Shown here in pieces: positions 34,721 through 36,809 of a stretch of DNA of 36,809 nt; position 1 is the first letter of the stretch; every line of letters begins with the position of its first letter. A program made the position numbers and the translations under genes. The DNA is from Vreelandella songnenensis (GTDB lineage: Bacteria; Pseudomonadota; Gammaproteobacteria; Pseudomonadales; Halomonadaceae): contig NZ_PVTK01000015.1 of NCBI RefSeq assembly GCF_003002925.1, positions 1 through 36,809 of the forward strand. The letters are read 5' to 3'. The notes under the pieces were generated by a model. That model did no database searches. It was not told the origin of the DNA and saw nothing but the letters and a program-made list of their open reading frames with translations.

Positions 34721-36412
34721 CTAGAAGCCCTGCACGACGGCTTCGGCAATGGGGCCCAGCACCAGCGCCGGCAAAAAGCCCAGCAGATTGACAATCACGA
34801 TCACCCCGGCGGTCAGGCCCATGAACGCCAGGCTGTCCATGGGAAGCGTGCCCCGGCCAGCAGGCGCCGCGCGCTTGCCCGCCAGCCACGCGGCCACCGC
34901 CAGAGGCACCAGCATGGGCAGAAAACGCCCCACCAGAAGCGCCACCACGCAGGCAAGGTTCCACCAGGGCGTGGCGTCACCCAGCCCCTCGAAACCGGAG
35001 CCGTTGTTGGCAAATGCCGAGGTAAATTCGTAGAGCACCTGGGACAGGCCATGGAAGCCGGGATTCGAGTTCTGCACGGCGCCAGGCATGGCCACCGTGA
35101 GTGCCGAAAGCCCCAGAATGACCAACGGCTGGGCCAGAATTGCCAGGGAAATCCAGCGCATCTCGCGGGTCTCCAGGGGCTTGCCGAAAAGCTCCGGTGC
35201 CCGGCCGACCATCAGTGAGCCGACAAAGGCGGCCAGCATCAGGTAGAGAAAGAAGCCAATCAGCCCCACCCCTATGCCACCAAAGGTCACGTTCACGAAC
35301 ATGTCCATCAGCAGCATCATGCCGCCCATGGGGTTGAAGCTGTCGTGCATGGCATTGACCGAGCCGTTGGAGGTCTGGGTGGTCCAACTGCCCCACAGCG
35401 CGGAAAGGTCCGTACCGAAACGCAGCTCCTTGCCCTCCAGGTTGGCCCCGGGCTGGGAAAGCTCGGCAAGCGCGACGTTGGGCATCCGTTCGGAGTAGAC
35501 CACCACCGAGGTGGAGACGAGCGAGAACACCAGCATCACCGCCCCCACCCCCAGCATGAGCCGCCGGCGACCGCTGATCAGGGCAATGGCAAACAGCAGC
35601 GCCACCGGAATCAGCGTAAGCGAGGCGGTTTCAATCACGTTGGCAAGCGGCGTGGGGTTTTCAAGCGGCACGCTGGAGTTGGGTCCGTACCAGCCGCCAC
35701 CGTTGGTGCCCAGCTGTTTGATGGCGACCATGGAGGCCACCGGCCCGAGCGGAATGGACTGTATCTCCTCGACCTGGGGATCCAGCATTTCAACCTGAGG
35801 CGCCGCCTGATAGCTTGCCGGTACGCCCTGCCAGGTGAGCAGCAGCGCCACCACGACGGCCAGGGGCAGCAGAACGCGTACCACGCCGCGGGTCAGGTCC
35901 TGGTAGTAGTTGCCCACGCCTTTGAGCACGCTGGCGCCGCGCTTGATCAACAGCGTGCGCGCGATGGCCACCAGCACCGCAAGCCCCGTGGCCGGGGTCA
36001 GAAACTGCAGCGTGACAATCGCCAGCGTCTGGCTCAGGTGCGAAAGCTGCGCCTGCCCCGAGTAGTGCTGCTGGTTGGTGTTGGTCGCAAACGATACCGC
36101 CGTATGCAGCGCGGTATCCCAGGGCATGCCAGCGATACCGTCCGGGTTCAGCGGCAGCATGCCCTGGAACATGAAGACCAGCCAGGCCAGCAGGATCAGC
36201 CCTGCATGGAGCTTCAGGACGGCCAGCGCATAGGCCTGCCAGGTCATGCTCTGATGGCTGTCGATACCTGCCAGGCGGTAGATGGGGGTTTCAATGACGG
36301 CGAACAGCGCATCCATCCGGGTTCGCCTGCTCCCCAGCGCCCGCCCCATGTAGAGCCCCAGCGGCACGCCAAGCAGTGCCACCAGCGCGTAAATGGCGAT
36401 CATGTCGTTCAT
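34721..36412 (-). CDS. kdpA: Potassium-transporting ATPase K+-binding subunit KdpA
   Basis: KdpA is the channel-like K+-selecting subunit of KdpFABC. The 563-residue product has ten or so TM segments and four pore-loop repeats: SFATNTNQQHYSG, LGTNGGGWYGPNSSVPLENPT, a third around MHDSFNPMGGMMLL, and AFANNGSGFEGLG. AGGAGAT precedes the ATG at 36412. kdpF ends 9 bp upstream. The length matches the family. Confidence 0.97.
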   Translation of the reverse strand: MNDMIAIYALVALLGVPLGLYMGRALGSRRTRMDALFAVIETPIYRLAGIDSHQSMTWQAYALAVLKLHAGLILLAWLVFMFQGMLPLNPDGIAGMPWDTALHTAVSFATNTNQQHYSGQAQLSHLSQTLAIVTLQFLTPATGLAVLVAIARTLLIKRGASVLKGVGNYYQDLTRGVVRVLLPLAVVVALLLTWQGVPASYQAAPQVEMLDPQVEEIQSIPLGPVASMVAIKQLGTNGGGWYGPNSSVPLENPTPLANVIETASLTLIPVALLFAIALISGRRRLMLGVGAVMLVFSLVSTSVVVYSERMPNVALAELSQPGANLEGKELRFGTDLSALWGSWTTQTSNGSVNAMHDSFNPMGGMMLLMDMFVNVTFGGIGVGLIGFFLYLMLAAFVGSLMVGRAPELFGKPLETREMRWISLAILAQPLVILGLSALTVAMPGAVQNSNPGFHGLSQVLYEFTSAFANNGSGFEGLGDATPWWNLACVVALLVGRFLPMLVPLAVAAWLAGKRAAPAGRGTLPMDSLAFMGLTAGVIVIVNLLGFLPALVLGPIAEAVVQGF

Positions 36413-36421
36413 GGCGATCTC

Positions 36422-36502
36422 CTAGAAACGCTCGGGGCAGATTAATGCGTAGAACAGATACGTGGCCGTAACCGTCGCGATGATCAGCAGTACAATATTC
36501 AT
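36422..36502 (-). CDS. kdpF: KdpF small membrane subunit
   Basis: A 26-residue peptide is encoded immediately before kdpA. It begins MNIVLLIIATVTATYLFYAL and ends in ICPERF, which is essentially one TM helix with the pattern expected of KdpF (E. coli KdpF is 29 residues). GGAGG precedes the ATG by 8 bases. KdpF stabilises the KdpFABC complex in the inner membrane. It is the first gene of the operon. Confidence 0.9.
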   Translation of the reverse strand: MNIVLLIIATVTATYLFYALICPERF

Positions 36503-36545
36503 CAATACGCCTCCTGTGATTGACCCGACGAGCATAAGAAGAGCA

Positions 36546-36602
36546 GGCGTAAAAATTCGATGCCGTTTGGGGCCTCAGGCGTTAAAAAGGCGTAAAAAAA
36601 CG
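36546..36602 (-). promoter_or_regulatory. kdp control region with three KdpE-like T-tract repeats
   Basis: On the minus strand the motif T5-7(A)ACGCC occurs three times: 36602-36589, 36589-36578 and 36556-36546. The start-to-start steps of 11 and 32 bp are close to whole helical turns, putting the repeats on one face of the DNA. The E. coli KdpE site is also a T-run followed by a C-rich segment. A -10-like TATGCT lies at 36536-36531 without a good -35, as expected for an activated promoter. Confidence 0.5.
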
Positions 36603-36618
36603 CCATTCAAGGCGTTTT
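36594..36618 (-). terminator. Terminator-like hairpin overlapping the distal KdpE-like repeat
   Basis: AAAACGCC/GGCGTTTT arms with a 6-base loop are followed on the minus strand by further T residues (seven in all), giving a compact intrinsic-terminator shape. It lies about 92 bp upstream of kdpF and before trkA on the other strand. It may block antisense transcription from the trkA side entering kdp. Confidence 0.4.
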
Positions 36619-36660
36619 GAGCGAGGTTGGGGGCCGGGCGCCCTCGACAGCTTCCCCACG

Positions 36661-36674
36661 GATAGGTGACTATC
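36661..36674. repeat. Short inverted repeat upstream of trkA
   Basis: GATAG-GTGA-CTATC lies 35 bp before the trkA start, in a position where a promoter or operator would be expected. With 5-bp arms only, it may be chance. Confidence 0.25.
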
Positions 36675-36708
36675 AAGCCTCTCGTTGCTTAAGTGGGTTT
36701 TTCCCCTG

Positions 36709-36809
36709 ATGAAGATCATCATTCTCGGCGCCGGCCAGGTCGGCGGCACCCTGGCGGAGCACCTCGCCCGCGAGGAAAACGACATCACCGTGGTCGACAC
36801 GGACGCCAA
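36709..36809 (+). CDS. trkA: TrkA potassium uptake regulatory subunit, N-terminal fragment
   Basis: Only the first 33 codons lie inside the window. They read [20 protein letters not shown] followed by [13 protein letters not shown], the Rossmann (RCK) NAD-binding start that is nearly identical to gammaproteobacterial TrkA. TrkA is the peripheral cytosolic subunit that gates TrkH. The Shine-Dalgarno is weak (GTGGG, about 11 bases upstream). In many gammaproteobacteria trkA follows rsmB; here it stands alone, divergent from kdpFABCDE. Confidence 0.92.
   Translation, partial: MKIIILGAGQVGGTLAEHLAREENDITVVDTDA

Noticed and set aside
1..36809. CRISPR arrays, tRNA or rRNA genes, insertion sequences, phage attachment sites
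   Set aside because: No regularly spaced repeats, tRNA-like T-loop sequences, transposase-like frames or integrase genes were noticed on reading both strands.

Overview
The window looks like chromosomal DNA of a GC-rich gammaproteobacterium, most likely a Halomonas-type member of the Halomonadaceae. This is inferred from the high GC content, the acidic proteins, a Trk plus Kdp potassium system, a complete Entner-Doudoroff gene set with HexR-like sites, and a late cobalamin cluster. No rRNA, tRNA, CRISPR array, insertion sequence or phage module was seen, and nearly all of the DNA is accounted for by full-length genes.

Layout, left to right. (1) 1-1778: the 5' part of a type VI secretion vgrG on the minus strand, cut by the window edge. 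(2) 1962-7333: a tightly overlapping minus-strand operon for the late steps of cobalamin synthesis and salvage, in transcription order cobT, cbiB, cobD, cobU, cobS, cobC, then a short degenerate CobU paralogue. (3) 7445-13298: a tripartite RND efflux pump. The outer-membrane lipoprotein gene diverges from the adaptor and permease genes, and a perfect 26-bp palindrome lies between them. (4) 13588-17444: edd, glk and a PfkB sugar kinase. (5) 17536-21960: a De Ley-Doudoroff galactonate operon (dgoR-like regulator, dgoD, dgoK, dgoA, SMP-30 lactonase). A minus-strand sodium/solute symporter (22071-23666) follows, converging on a shared bidirectional terminator. (6) 23861-26731: minus-strand zwf-pgl-eda. 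(7) 27100-36809: a potassium block made of trkH (+), kdpFABCDE (-) and the start of trkA (+).

How the parts fit. Glucose is phosphorylated by Glk, oxidised by Zwf and Pgl, dehydrated by Edd and cleaved by Eda. Galactose-derived lactone is opened by the SMP-30 protein, dehydrated by DgoD, phosphorylated by DgoK and cleaved by DgoA. The two branches therefore sit side by side and both yield pyruvate and glyceraldehyde 3-phosphate. Sequence sites suggest two regulons. HexR-like 15-mers lie before edd and zwf. An ATGTCNGACAT operator lies directly after the -35 element of both the dgo operon and the symporter gene. The Kdp/Trk block gives constitutive and inducible K+ uptake, fitting an osmotically challenged organism.

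The most interesting signal is the pair of CobU-family proteins with complementary decay. One keeps the canonical N-terminal motifs and has a divergent C-terminus. The other lacks the catalytic N-terminal residues but keeps the canonical C-terminal motif.
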